The translations under genes were made by a program, and so were the position numbers. The notes beneath the pieces are model-generated. The model worked only from the letters and a program-made list of their open reading frames with translations, ran no database searches and was not told where the DNA came from. This document shows, in pieces, positions 18,501 through 25,731 of a stretch of 35,423 bases of DNA. Every line of letters starts with the position of its first letter. Positions within the stretch are counted from its first letter, which is position 1. This stretch comes from Deltaproteobacteria bacterium (GTDB lineage Bacteria > Desulfobacterota > Desulfuromonadia > Geobacterales > Geobacteraceae): NCBI GenBank assembly GCA_021847245.1, contig JAJZUC010000026.1:1-35423 (forward strand). Direction: 5' to 3'.

Positions 18501-18914
18501 CCGCGTCACCAGCTCCGGCACCGCGCCGTACTTTGCCGGAGCGAACAGGGCACTGTGGGTCCCCAGCAGGAAAACCACCCCGTAGAGCAGTGGCGGGCTG
18601 GCGACAAGCAGTCCGACCACGGCCAGCAGCGCAATACCCACCTCCAGCATCTTCACGCCAATGATGATCCGTCCCTTGGGAAAGCGGTCAGCCAGGGAGC
18701 CGGCCAGGGCCGAGAAGAGGAGGAAGGGTGCCACGAAGGAGGCGCTGCCGATGGCCGCTACGGTGGCGGCACGCTCTTGACCGAGCCGTCCGATGAGGAA
18801 GAAGACGATGATCAGCTTGATGATGTTGTCGTTCAACGCCCCCAGGGCCTGCACGAGGTTGAGGCGATTGAAGGCGGTGGGAGGCGGAGCGATTCGATAG
18901 TCGATGGTGTTCAT
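15525..18914 (-). CDS. Three-domain fusion: MFS lysophospholipid transporter, PlsC acyltransferase, acyl-ACP/AMP ligase (LplT-Aas type)
   Basis: This inner-membrane protein of 1129 residues is likely to take up lysophospholipid, activate fatty acid on ACP and re-acylate. Residues 1-400 form an MFS transporter with many hydrophobic segments (starting FNRLNLVQALGALNDNIIKL). A PlsC-type acyltransferase follows with H443-x4-D448 (NHVSWLDALLL) and FAEGAITRNG. The C-terminal half is an AMP-binding ligase with SSGSTGEPKGVMLSHHN near residues 777-793 and GYGATELSP. In E. coli LplT and Aas are separate proteins; here all three units are fused. The start at 18914 is chosen for GAGG 5 bp upstream and because MNTIDYRIAPPP leads directly into the transporter. 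A longer frame from 19016 crosses repeats and the neighbouring stop. The exact substrate is inferred. Confidence 0.9.
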   Translation of the reverse strand: MNTIDYRIAPPPTAFNRLNLVQALGALNDNIIKLIIVFFLIGRLGQERAATVAAIGSASFVAPFLLFSALAGSLADRFPKGRIIIGVKMLEVGIALLAVVGLLVASPPLLYGVVFLLGTHSALFAPAKYGAVPELVTREELSRANSLLEMWSFLAIVGGTALAPFLVQLAGGRHGIALLAGVGVAVAGLLAARSLPATSAAAPDRPLAFSPLVYWRTLRGLRSDGYLLLAVIGAAYFLFVGAFCQLNLLPFGMKLLALSEEQSGYLFLAAAVGIGAGSFLAGRMSGRTVEFGVVPIGAMGLTISALLLATLPAHLPAILTAVALFGVSAGLFIVPLQSFIQLRAPADRRGEILAASSFLSWVGVLLASGLLWFLSGPLGFSPAGCFGVLGAITLILTVVTLRVLPDFLLRFIALVAMRLCYRLAIIDDRHVPVEGGALLVANHVSWLDALLLIATQQRRIRFIMEREIYNTPILRQLCALMGVIPVSAKDGKKGLLEFIASARKALDDGYLVCIFAEGAITRNGMLNQFKGGFERIVKGTNHPIIPVYIGGAWGSILSYAHGKLLSRFPSLLPYRVAVLFGAPLPAGSSTQETRRAVLELSAAWFKARKPFRRPLGELFAETARENWNRLALADTGGRELTYGKALTGAVALAAKLKPITAGQEMVGVCLPPTVGGALVNIALTLSGTVPVNLNYTASPEGIRSALAQCGIRTTITSRVFLEKLGSLPEFPGALYVEDLLAGLTEGDKRRAFLKARFLPLRTLARPAGFEVDRLATIIFSSGSTGEPKGVMLSHHNILSNLEALRMVFRPTRRDNICSALPFFHSLGFTGTLWLPLLSGFSAVYHTNPLDGEIIATTVRERQSTLLIATPTFLMAYLRRAKKEDFATLRLVITGAEKLKRKLADTFEAKFGIRPMEGYGATELSPVISLSLPDVEIDGVRQAGFREGSVGLPVPGVVVKIVDPETFDPLPEGTTGLILVKGPNVMLGYLHKPEKTAEAIRDGWYVTGDLGHLDDHGFLHITDRLSRFSKIAGEMVPHGAVEDALHARLGMTGVLAVTGVPDEKKGERLVVVFARVAGDAETLHRLMAESDLPNLWKPGRDCYVAVDALPLLGTGKLDLRGVKEAALGAG

Positions 18915-18938
18915 GGAAGCCTCGGAACCCCTCCCCCG

Positions 18939-18989
18939 CCTCCCCTTGTCAGGGGAGGAGCCAGTTCTTCCCCCCTGACAAGGGGGGAA
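18939..18989. repeat. Pair of inverted hairpins (CCCCTTGTCAGGGG type)
   Basis: The first hairpin is CCTCCCCT-TGTC-AGGGGAGG (18939-18958). The second is TTCCCCCCT-GACA-AGGGGGGAA (18968-18989), with the loop in reverse-complement orientation. The pair lies in the gap between the amidohydrolase stop and the aas-like start and looks like a REP/BIME-type unit. Confidence 0.85.
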
Positions 18990-19012
18990 CGAGGGGGGTT
19001 GATTTGAATATG

Positions 19013-20020
19013 TCAACGAATTACATCACGCCCCAGAAGTTTGGCAGCGTTGTTAAGCATCGTCTCCGGCATCCCCAGGGCCAGCTTCAGGGCCACGTCC
19101 CGGTCCCAGGGGTTGCCGATGGCGGCCAGCCGCCGGGCCTCGGCCGGGCCGAGCCGCAAGAGGTGGAACCAGGGGGAGGTGAGCCCGATGGCGGGCAGGG
19201 GCATGTCGGTGCCGTAGAGGAGCCGGTCGTGGATCTCCCGGTGGGCCAGGACCCGCAGCAGGTGCCCCGGGCGGTTAATCTGGGTGAGGGCCGAGATGTC
19301 GGCGTAGAGGTTCTGGAATTGCGCGAAGAGGGGGAGGATGCGGGCCAGGTTCGCCTCCCCGTGGCTTTGGCCGCTGGAGGCGCAGTGGGCGGCGATGACC
19401 GTCACCCCCTCCTCCAGGGGAAGGCGGAGCCGCTCCGGATCGGCCAGGGCATTGTCGGCCCGGGTGAAGGACTCCTCCAGGCCGGTGTGGGTGAGAAGCG
19501 GCAGGTCCAGCGCCACCAGGCGCCGGTAGAAGGGGACGAACCGCCTGTCGGCCGGATCGATCCCCTGGATGGAGGGGAGCCACTTCACCAGCACCGCCCC
19601 GGCTGCGGCCGCCGCATCGAGCCGCTCCAGGGCGTCGGGCCGAAGGGGGTTCACGCTGGCGCCGAAGTGAAGGTTCGGGTGGCGCCGGCATTCTTCGGCC
19701 AGGAATTCATTGGGGATGTAGAGCTCGGTCCGCTCCCGGTCCAGTTCGCCGCGGCCGTCCACCACGCCGTCCAGGGCGAGCACCACGGCGGCCCGGACCC
19801 GGGCCGAAGCGGCCAGCCGCTCGGAGAGGCGCCGGAGCACCAGGGCGTCCCCCTCCCGCTCCAACTCCCCCTCGGTCACGCCGAAGGATCTGAGGTAGAA
19901 GCGGTACTTCCAGCTCCGGCGCAGCCGCGGCGATATGAAACAGCCGCTGCCGCCGGCGCCGATGCCGGCGGCGTGGCAGTGGATGTCGACAACGGTCATG
20001 GGGGATGGCGGGGTGATCAT
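19013..20020 (-). CDS. Amidohydrolase-family metal-dependent hydrolase
   Basis: The protein has 335 residues and a TIM-barrel metal hydrolase pattern. Metal ligand motifs are H14-x-H16 in VDIHCH, a possible lysine in VLVKWLPS near 168, LLTHTG, VIAAHCASSG and the catalytic Asp in LLYGTDMPLP. This fits the amidohydrolase-2 group (COG2159-like), cytosolic, with unknown substrate. No signal peptide is seen. The start at 20020 has GGGAG 6 bp upstream; the next ATG at 19999 has no Shine-Dalgarno. It lies 45 bp downstream of uvrD on the same strand and upstream of the aas-like gene, but neither neighbour suggests a substrate. Confidence 0.85.
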   Translation of the reverse strand: MITPPSPMTVVDIHCHAAGIGAGGSGCFISPRLRRSWKYRFYLRSFGVTEGELEREGDALVLRRLSERLAASARVRAAVVLALDGVVDGRGELDRERTELYIPNEFLAEECRRHPNLHFGASVNPLRPDALERLDAAAAAGAVLVKWLPSIQGIDPADRRFVPFYRRLVALDLPLLTHTGLEESFTRADNALADPERLRLPLEEGVTVIAAHCASSGQSHGEANLARILPLFAQFQNLYADISALTQINRPGHLLRVLAHREIHDRLLYGTDMPLPAIGLTSPWFHLLRLGPAEARRLAAIGNPWDRDVALKLALGMPETMLNNAAKLLGRDVIR

Positions 20021-20065
20021 GGGAGGCTCCCGAACGGCAATGAATTGCGGCTTCCCTCGCCGGGA

Positions 20066-22285
20066 TCAGGCCCGCTCCAGCCCGGCGAAGCGGACCAGGA
20101 GTTTCTTCGGCCCCACGGAGCCGAACCAGACGATCACCTTCTGCTCGTCCCCCTTCCCCTCGATCTTGCGGATGGTGCCGACGCCGAACTTGCCGTGGCG
20201 CACCCTCATTCCGAGCCAGATCCCATCGTTTTCCGGCTCGTCGGGGACCACCTCCACGTCGCCGAAGTCAGGCTCGATCTCCGTCTCGAAGATGGCCGCC
20301 AGATTGTGGCGCGGCGGCTCTTCCCTCCTCATGCCTCTCTCCTCACTCCTCACCGGCTGGGCGAAGCCCGGCCCCTCCTCCAGGTCCAGCAGGTCCCGGG
20401 GGATGTCGGCGATGAAGCGCGACGGCATGTTCACCTGGTCCTGGCCGAAGATCCGGCGGCGACGGGCGTTGGTGAGAAAGAGCCGCTCCCGGGCCCGGGT
20501 CATCCCGACGTAGCAGAGGCGGCGCTCCTCCTCCATCCCCTCCGGGTCGTCCAGGGAGCGGACGTGGGGAAAGAGCTTCTCCTCCATCCCGATCATGAAG
20601 ACCATCGGAAATTCGAGCCCCTTGGCGGCGTGGAGGGTCATGAGGGTGGCCGACTCGCGCCTCCCCTCCCCCCGCTCCAGGTCCGAGACCAGCGACACCT
20701 GCTCCAGGAAGGGGGCAAGCCCCTTCTCTTCGCTGGTCCGCTCGAACTCCTCCATGGCCGAGAGAAGTTCCTGGAGGTTGTCGAGGCGGTCGTTGGCCTC
20801 GTCGCTTCGCTCCTCCTTGAGCCTTGCGGCGTAGCCGGTCTCCTCGATGATGCGGGAGGCGAGCTCCGCGAGGGGAACCTCCTCCGCCAAGGCGGAGAAG
20901 CGCTCCATGAGCTGCACGAAGGAGGCGATCTTCCCCCGGGGGCCGGCGGCGAGAAGCCCCCCCGTGGCCGCCTCCCGCAGGGCGTCGGCGAGGATGTACC
21001 CCTGGCGCGCCGCCAGCTCCGCCACCCGCTCCACGGTGGCGTGGCCGATCCCCCGGGCCGGGACGTTGATGATCCGCCTAAGCGAGATCTCGTCGGCCGG
21101 GTTGGCCAGCACCCGCAGGTACGCCAGGATGTCCTTCACCTCCAGCCGCTCGTAGAACCGCATCCCCCCCACCATGTGGTACGGGATCCCTTCCGCCACC
21201 ATGGCGTCCTCGATCACCCGGGACTGGGCGTTGGTCCGGTAGAAGACCGCCACGTCCCGCAGGTCGCCGCCGCGGCGCACATGCCGCTCGATCTCCCGGC
21301 AGACGAAGCGCGCCTCCTCCCGCTCGTCGGCCAGCCGCCGGTAGACGATCCGTTCCCCCGGCGGGTTCTCGCTCCAGAGGGTCTTGGCCTTGCGCCCCCG
21401 GTTTTTGGCCACCACCCTTCCTGCGGCGGCGAGGATGTTCTGGGTGGAGCGGTAGTTCTGCTCCAGCTTCACGGTCGTGACGCCGGGAAAGTCCTTCTCG
21501 AAGTCGAGGATGTTGCGGATGTCGGCCCCGCGCCAGCGGTAGATCGACTGGTCGTCGTCCCCCACCACGCAGAGGTTGCGCCGCTCCCCGGCCAGCAGGC
21601 GCACCAGCCGGTACTGGATCGGGTTCGTGTCCTGGTACTCGTCCACGAGGAGCCAGCGCCAGCGCTCCTGGAATTTGCCCAGCACCTCGGGGTGCTCCTC
21701 GAAGAGCCGCACGGTCTGCAGCACCAGGTCGCCGAAGTCGAGGGCGTTGCACTTCTTCAGCCGCTCCTGGTAGGCGCCGTAGACCCGGGCGAGAACCTCT
21801 CCCATGTGGTCGCCGGTCGGAATCTCCTCCGGGGGGATGCCGCGGTTCTTGCAGTCGTCAATGGCGGCGGCGAAGGAGCGGGGCGGGTAGCGCTTCTCGT
21901 CGAGGCCGAGGCCGACGATCACCTCTTTCAGAAGCTTCTCGGCATCCTTGTCATCGTAGATGGCGAAGGCGGGGTCGTACCCCAGGTGGTGCCCCTCGCG
22001 GCGAAGGATCCGGGCGCAGGTGGAGTGGAAGGTGGCGATGAGGGGGGTCTCCCCTCCCCCCACGAGCCGCTCCACCCGCTCGCGCATCTCGCCCGCCGCC
22101 TTGTTGGTGAAGGTGACCGCCAGGATCTGCCACGGCGGCACGCCGCGCTCCAGGATCAGGTGGGCGATGCGGTGGACGATGACCCGGGTCTTCCCGGAGC
22201 CGGCGCCGGCCAGCACCAGGAGCGGCCCCTCGCCGTGGAGGACCGCCTCTTTCTGGGGGGGGTTGAGATTTTTCAGAAGGTCCAT
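20066..22285 (-). CDS. uvrD: ATP-dependent DNA helicase UvrD/PcrA (superfamily 1)
   Basis: This 3'-5' SF1A helicase acts in nucleotide excision and mismatch repair and removes proteins from DNA. The 739-residue protein shows the Q motif (LNPPQKEAV), Walker A AGAGSGKT (GKT at 31-33), D215EYQD with TNPIQY (Walker B), GDDDQSIYRWRGA, EQNYRST, VTLMTLHAAKGLEF-like motif V (ATLMTLHAAKGLEFPMV) and CYVGMTRARERL (motif VI). A C-terminal KVIVWFGSVGPKKLLVRFA segment resembles the PcrA Tudor-like RNA polymerase-binding tail. The ATG at 22285 has AAGGGA 7 bp upstream. It lies 28 bp downstream of the GIY-YIG gene of the accessory cluster, so it may be read through from it. Whether the local name should be uvrD or pcrA cannot be settled from sequence alone. 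Confidence 0.95.
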   Translation of the reverse strand: MDLLKNLNPPQKEAVLHGEGPLLVLAGAGSGKTRVIVHRIAHLILERGVPPWQILAVTFTNKAAGEMRERVERLVGGGETPLIATFHSTCARILRREGHHLGYDPAFAIYDDKDAEKLLKEVIVGLGLDEKRYPPRSFAAAIDDCKNRGIPPEEIPTGDHMGEVLARVYGAYQERLKKCNALDFGDLVLQTVRLFEEHPEVLGKFQERWRWLLVDEYQDTNPIQYRLVRLLAGERRNLCVVGDDDQSIYRWRGADIRNILDFEKDFPGVTTVKLEQNYRSTQNILAAAGRVVAKNRGRKAKTLWSENPPGERIVYRRLADEREEARFVCREIERHVRRGGDLRDVAVFYRTNAQSRVIEDAMVAEGIPYHMVGGMRFYERLEVKDILAYLRVLANPADEISLRRIINVPARGIGHATVERVAELAARQGYILADALREAATGGLLAAGPRGKIASFVQLMERFSALAEEVPLAELASRIIEETGYAARLKEERSDEANDRLDNLQELLSAMEEFERTSEEKGLAPFLEQVSLVSDLERGEGRRESATLMTLHAAKGLEFPMVFMIGMEEKLFPHVRSLDDPEGMEEERRLCYVGMTRARERLFLTNARRRRIFGQDQVNMPSRFIADIPRDLLDLEEGPGFAQPVRSEERGMRREEPPRHNLAAIFETEIEPDFGDVEVVPDEPENDGIWLGMRVRHGKFGVGTIRKIEGKGDEQKVIVWFGSVGPKKLLVRFAGLERA
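20322..20356. repeat. Heptanucleotide repeat array inside uvrD
   Basis: Five units with an exact 7-bp period on the + strand: TCCCTCC, TCATGCC, TCTCTCC, TCACTCC, TCACCGG. It lies in the codons for the variable linker before the C-terminal domain (encoding RSEERGMRREEPP). The unit resembles the TCACNCC array at 2836-2869. Confidence 0.8.
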
Positions 22286-22313
22286 GGGGTATCCCTTGAT
22301 TTGAGCTTATACA

Positions 22314-23489
22314 CTACCCAACTAATCTAGCCGTCTTCGGATCGTAAATCATCGTGGAAATCGAACCTTCGCGAATACGTTGTACGGCTTCATCAATCAC
22401 ATGAAGAGGCACAAGGAACCATTCCCTTGGCCGTACTGGATTACCGAAACGGTCGTGGATTGTAAGGTCCAACTGCGCAGGAGCAAAGATGCGATGGAAG
22501 AGGTTCTCCAGCTTCGTACGGTTGATTCCGGCCAGTTTGTAGCTGGCAATAACTTCAACATCCGCCAACAGATAAGTAGCATCATGAGAAGCATTGGCGA
22601 CACGAGATTCAACCCTTCCACCCGTGACACCGATCTTGTGAATCAACTCTCGGTGCTCCGCGATAAATGGGTGACTGGACAAGCTGCGCAGCACATAGAT
22701 GGTGCCGCTTTCAATGTCATCCTCTTCCCACGTCTCACTGAACAACGGCCCGACATTCGGATCGGTGATTAGCCTTGCCTCCGCATCGCGATGAAGTGCC
22801 CGCTGGAGGGAGCGTTGCAATACGTTACTCTCGGTTCCATTGTCGTAGATGACACGTAACCGACTATCGCGCCGCTCATACTTCGTAGTGAACTCTTCTC
22901 CCACCTCGGCTACATAGGCAATCTGACCGCCGACGATAAAGAACGTGCCCCGCTGGATCTCGTCCATTGCCCGGATATGAAAAGAACGCGTCTGGCGCAT
23001 GCCGGACTTCAGCTCTCCTTTCACCTTTTCGAACAGCGGCTTGAAGTGCTCGAAATCCTCGCAGACTGTACGATTCGCTATTTCTTCGGCCGCACGCTTT
23101 TCCGCGCTCGTTCGAACATGGCGTAGTTCGGTGATTTCGGAGGAACCGGCCGCACCTTCGAGTTCGGCGAGCAGCTCATCGTCGTCCATCGTCTCCATTG
23201 GCTCTGTCTGGGCAATCTCAGCCCCGGTCAACAGTCCCTGATGATCGAGCGGTCCGAGAAGGGCTCGGCACTCCTCCAATGCACGCAGACGGTCAAGGCG
23301 CACAGCATACAGTCGTTCGGAAATATCCTTGTCTTCACCGTGCTGCGGGGCGCGGCCGTGCTGCTCGGCAAATAGCTGGATTTCCTCGAACCCGGCAATG
23401 ATGCGCTCCTCACGTGGCGAGCGTCCCCCCTTCTTTTCCGGCTGGGCGAATTCGTCCAGCTCTGCACGCAATTCGTCGAGATCAAGCAT
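22314..23489 (-). CDS. GIY-YIG family nuclease (T5orf172-like) of the accessory cluster
   Basis: The 391-residue protein has a long N-terminal helical part, then a C-terminal GIY-YIG-like domain: G262-TIY-265 (SGTIYVLRSL), KIGV at 285-288 standing for YIG, R292 or R296 as candidate catalytic arginine, and E328 in RTKLENLFHRIF as metal ligand. This looks like the T5orf172/MUG113 branch, often fused or linked to defence helicases. An N-terminal Asp/Glu-rich segment (about 95-115) is seen. The start at 23489 is chosen for GAGGGG 5 bp upstream; it overlaps the helicase stop by 8 bp. Whether it cuts DNA or works as a regulator is not known. Confidence 0.78.
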   Translation of the reverse strand: MLDLDELRAELDEFAQPEKKGGRSPREERIIAGFEEIQLFAEQHGRAPQHGEDKDISERLYAVRLDRLRALEECRALLGPLDHQGLLTGAEIAQTEPMETMDDDELLAELEGAAGSSEITELRHVRTSAEKRAAEEIANRTVCEDFEHFKPLFEKVKGELKSGMRQTRSFHIRAMDEIQRGTFFIVGGQIAYVAEVGEEFTTKYERRDSRLRVIYDNGTESNVLQRSLQRALHRDAEARLITDPNVGPLFSETWEEDDIESGTIYVLRSLSSHPFIAEHRELIHKIGVTGGRVESRVANASHDATYLLADVEVIASYKLAGINRTKLENLFHRIFAPAQLDLTIHDRFGNPVRPREWFLVPLHVIDEAVQRIREGSISTMIYDPKTARLVG

Positions 23490-25545
23490 AGCGCCCCTCA
23501 TCCATGAAGCGGACAAAGGCGGCAGCACCTTCGGCCATCCGTTTTTCCCAGGGGTCCGCCGAACTGAGCGACGGCAACCGCCCACGTTCCTTCTTGAACT
23601 TCACAGTGCGGACAGCAAGATCCTTGGCCTCCTCTGGCGTGAGAGTCGTACGTTTGGCCGCAATCGCCGCCGCCACCTGCTTCAGGCTCTCCTCACTCAT
23701 TGCCTTGGCAAGGATCGCATACGCCTCGCTGAAGGGATTGATGCGGTCAATGAGGTCGATGTCCAGTTCTCGTACATCCATGGCAAACTTGCGCACACCT
23801 TGAATCAGGGCGGTATTGGCGACCGGCTCGCCAGTGCCTGCGTTCCCGTTGCCGGTTACGAGTTGTTTGGCCTGTTGCACCAGATTGATGGCAGCGACAG
23901 CGTGCTGGCGCACCGCCTCCTGGTCTTCCTCATCAAGATCCGGATACTTCTCCTTGATGATCTTGCCCATACGTACCTGGGTCAATTCCTCGGGCACCAG
24001 CTCCTCGTCAAACAAGCCACGTTCGATGGCAGTCTTATCCTGGACGAAGGTTGCAATGACTTCATTCAGATCTTCCCGGCAAATACGGACCGCCTCCTCG
24101 CTTTTGGGCTCCGCGAGTCCCTTGATTTCGACCAGATAACGCCCCGTCTCTTCGCACACGCCGATATTGCACCGGTTGGGATCATAACCGGCTTCGCCGT
24201 AAGTGAATCCTGGTTCGGGTATATTCTCCGGATGTTTTGGCCTGAACTCGAAACGTGGCGCTAAAACCTGCTCCATCAGCAGGCTTGCGGCGATGGCCTT
24301 CAAGGTATCGTTTACCGCCTCGGTAACCGCTTGTTCAGAGGCGTCGGGCTCGGCGATCAGGTTGGTGAAACGGGCGTGAGTCTTTCCGGGGGCGTCACGG
24401 GTGGCACGGCCAATGATCTGCACGATTTCCGTGAGGCTCGACCGATAGCCGACCGTCAGCGCGTGCTCGCACCAGATCCAATCGAAACCTTCCTTTGCCA
24501 TGCCCAAAGCTATGATGATGTCGACATGACCGCGGTTGTTCTTCTGAGCCGGATCTTTAAGCGCAGCAGAGACCTTGTCCCGCTTGGAGGGATCATCGTC
24601 TACCAGGTCAGCAATCCGCAGGACGTTGCCACCGGATGTCTTGACCAACTGGAATCCGGTCTCGGGATCTGTCCCTTGCCACTCACCAAGCTCTTCAATG
24701 ATGTGCTCGACCTCCCGGATCTTATCCTTCGTACTTTCGCGGGAATTGACATTCGGGATATGAACGATGGTTTTTTCATCCGAGTCGAGCACCTTGAGAA
24801 TATCATCGGCATAGGAACCTGAGTAGAAGAAGTAGCCGATGTCGAGCCGCTTCAGATACTCGTAACCGTTGAGCTGTTCATAGTAGGTGTAGGTGACGGT
24901 ATCGAACTTCGACTCATCCTGCGGTGCCAGCACGGCATCGGCGTCGCCCCGGAAGTACGAGCCCGTCATGGCGATGATGTGTACCCGGTCGCGGGCGATG
25001 AACTGCCCGAGATGCAAGCCGAGTTTGTTGTCAGGGTTGGCCGAAACATGATGAAACTCGTCAACGGCAATCAGGCGGTCATCGAATGTCTCCACCCCGA
25101 ACTGATCGACGGCGAAACGGAAGGTGGCGTGGGTACAGACCAGTACCTTGTCCTCCCCTTCGAGGAACGCACCTACTGACTTGACCTTCCCGCCATTGTC
25201 CGTACCAGGGGCGTTGCACAGGTTCCATTTCGGCTCCACGCGCCAGTCGGCCCAGAAGCCGAAACTGCTCAATGGTTCGTCATTGAAGCTCGCGCCGATG
25301 GTCTTCTCCGGCACCACGATAATCGCCTGTTTCAAGCCCTGGTTGTGGAGCTTATCGAGAGCAATGAACATCAACGCCCGGCTCTTGCCGGAGGCCGGTG
25401 GCGACTTGATCAGCAGGTACTGCTCGCCGCGCCGCTCAAAGGCGCGCTCCTGCATCGGCCGCATGCCGAGTTCATTGGCCTTCGTCGAGCTGCCATTGCC
25501 GGCATATTGCACCGAGACGGACGGTATGGATTGAACCTGTATCAT
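23482..25545 (-). CDS. DEAD/DEAH-type superfamily 2 helicase of the accessory cluster
   Basis: The 687-residue protein starts with MRPMQERAFERRGE (a Q-motif-like region at 28-41). It carries Walker A PPASGKSR (GKS 53-55), D162EFH (Walker B), TGS at 194-196 (motif III) and QIIGRATR at 376-383 (motif VI), as in Res/COG1061 helicases. The remaining about 290 residues are helical with no nuclease motif that I recognise. The ATG at 25545 has AAAGGA about 8 bp upstream. It is followed by, and overlaps, the GIY-YIG gene, and lies downstream of the DUF1016 and methyltransferase genes. A role as the DNA translocase of a restriction-like system is inferred. Confidence 0.88.
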   Translation of the reverse strand: MIQVQSIPSVSVQYAGNGSSTKANELGMRPMQERAFERRGEQYLLIKSPPASGKSRALMFIALDKLHNQGLKQAIIVVPEKTIGASFNDEPLSSFGFWADWRVEPKWNLCNAPGTDNGGKVKSVGAFLEGEDKVLVCTHATFRFAVDQFGVETFDDRLIAVDEFHHVSANPDNKLGLHLGQFIARDRVHIIAMTGSYFRGDADAVLAPQDESKFDTVTYTYYEQLNGYEYLKRLDIGYFFYSGSYADDILKVLDSDEKTIVHIPNVNSRESTKDKIREVEHIIEELGEWQGTDPETGFQLVKTSGGNVLRIADLVDDDPSKRDKVSAALKDPAQKNNRGHVDIIIALGMAKEGFDWIWCEHALTVGYRSSLTEIVQIIGRATRDAPGKTHARFTNLIAEPDASEQAVTEAVNDTLKAIAASLLMEQVLAPRFEFRPKHPENIPEPGFTYGEAGYDPNRCNIGVCEETGRYLVEIKGLAEPKSEEAVRICREDLNEVIATFVQDKTAIERGLFDEELVPEELTQVRMGKIIKEKYPDLDEEDQEAVRQHAVAAINLVQQAKQLVTGNGNAGTGEPVANTALIQGVRKFAMDVRELDIDLIDRINPFSEAYAILAKAMSEESLKQVAAAIAAKRTTLTPEEAKDLAVRTVKFKKERGRLPSLSSADPWEKRMAEGAAAFVRFMDEGRYA

Positions 25546-25565
25546 ACAGAGTTTCCTTTCAAGTA

Positions 25566-25615
25566 AAGCTCATAACCGCGCATAAAGGCCCATAAAAGCC
25601 CATAACGGCTCATTC
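25566..25615. repeat. 10-bp-periodic CATAA array just upstream of the helicase start
   Basis: On the + strand CATAA occurs at 25571, 25581, 25591 and 25601, and CATTC at 25611, an exact 10-bp period; the minus-strand unit is TTATGGGCTT. It lies about 20-70 bp upstream of the helicase ATG and forms the last codons of the small winged-helix-like ORF. Confidence 0.85.
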
Positions 25616-25710
25616 TCGCCCAGCGTATAAAACGAGCCGCGTAATTTCCCGTGCTGTATCAACTTGCCTTCCTCATTGAGCCGGGTTAACAGTTTTCTTG
25701 CCCGAATCAC
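25570..25710 (-). pseudogene. Winged-helix C-terminal remnant, 46-codon ORF
   Basis: The open frame from GTG at 25710 encodes RARKLLTRLNEEGKLIQHG followed by KLRGSFYTLG and a short repeat-encoded tail (ENEPLWAFMGLYARL). The first part looks like recognition helix plus wing of a winged-helix DNA-binding domain, as found at the C-terminus of larger regulators. A stop two codons upstream of the GTG means that only this end survives. It may be a decayed gene or a very small DNA-binding protein; no Shine-Dalgarno is evident. It lies between the DUF1016 nuclease and helicase genes on the same strand. Confidence 0.5.
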
Positions 25711-25731
25711 GATTCAAACAGCACGAATCAA

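Noticed and set aside
18915-19016. Upstream extension of the aas-like gene
   Set aside because: It would overlap the amidohydrolase stop and read through the hairpin pair; the ATG at 18914 has a Shine-Dalgarno and starts the transporter directly.
23490-23585. Upstream extension of the GIY-YIG gene
   Set aside because: It would read about 100 bp of helicase coding sequence in another frame; ATG at 23489 has GAGGGG at good spacing.
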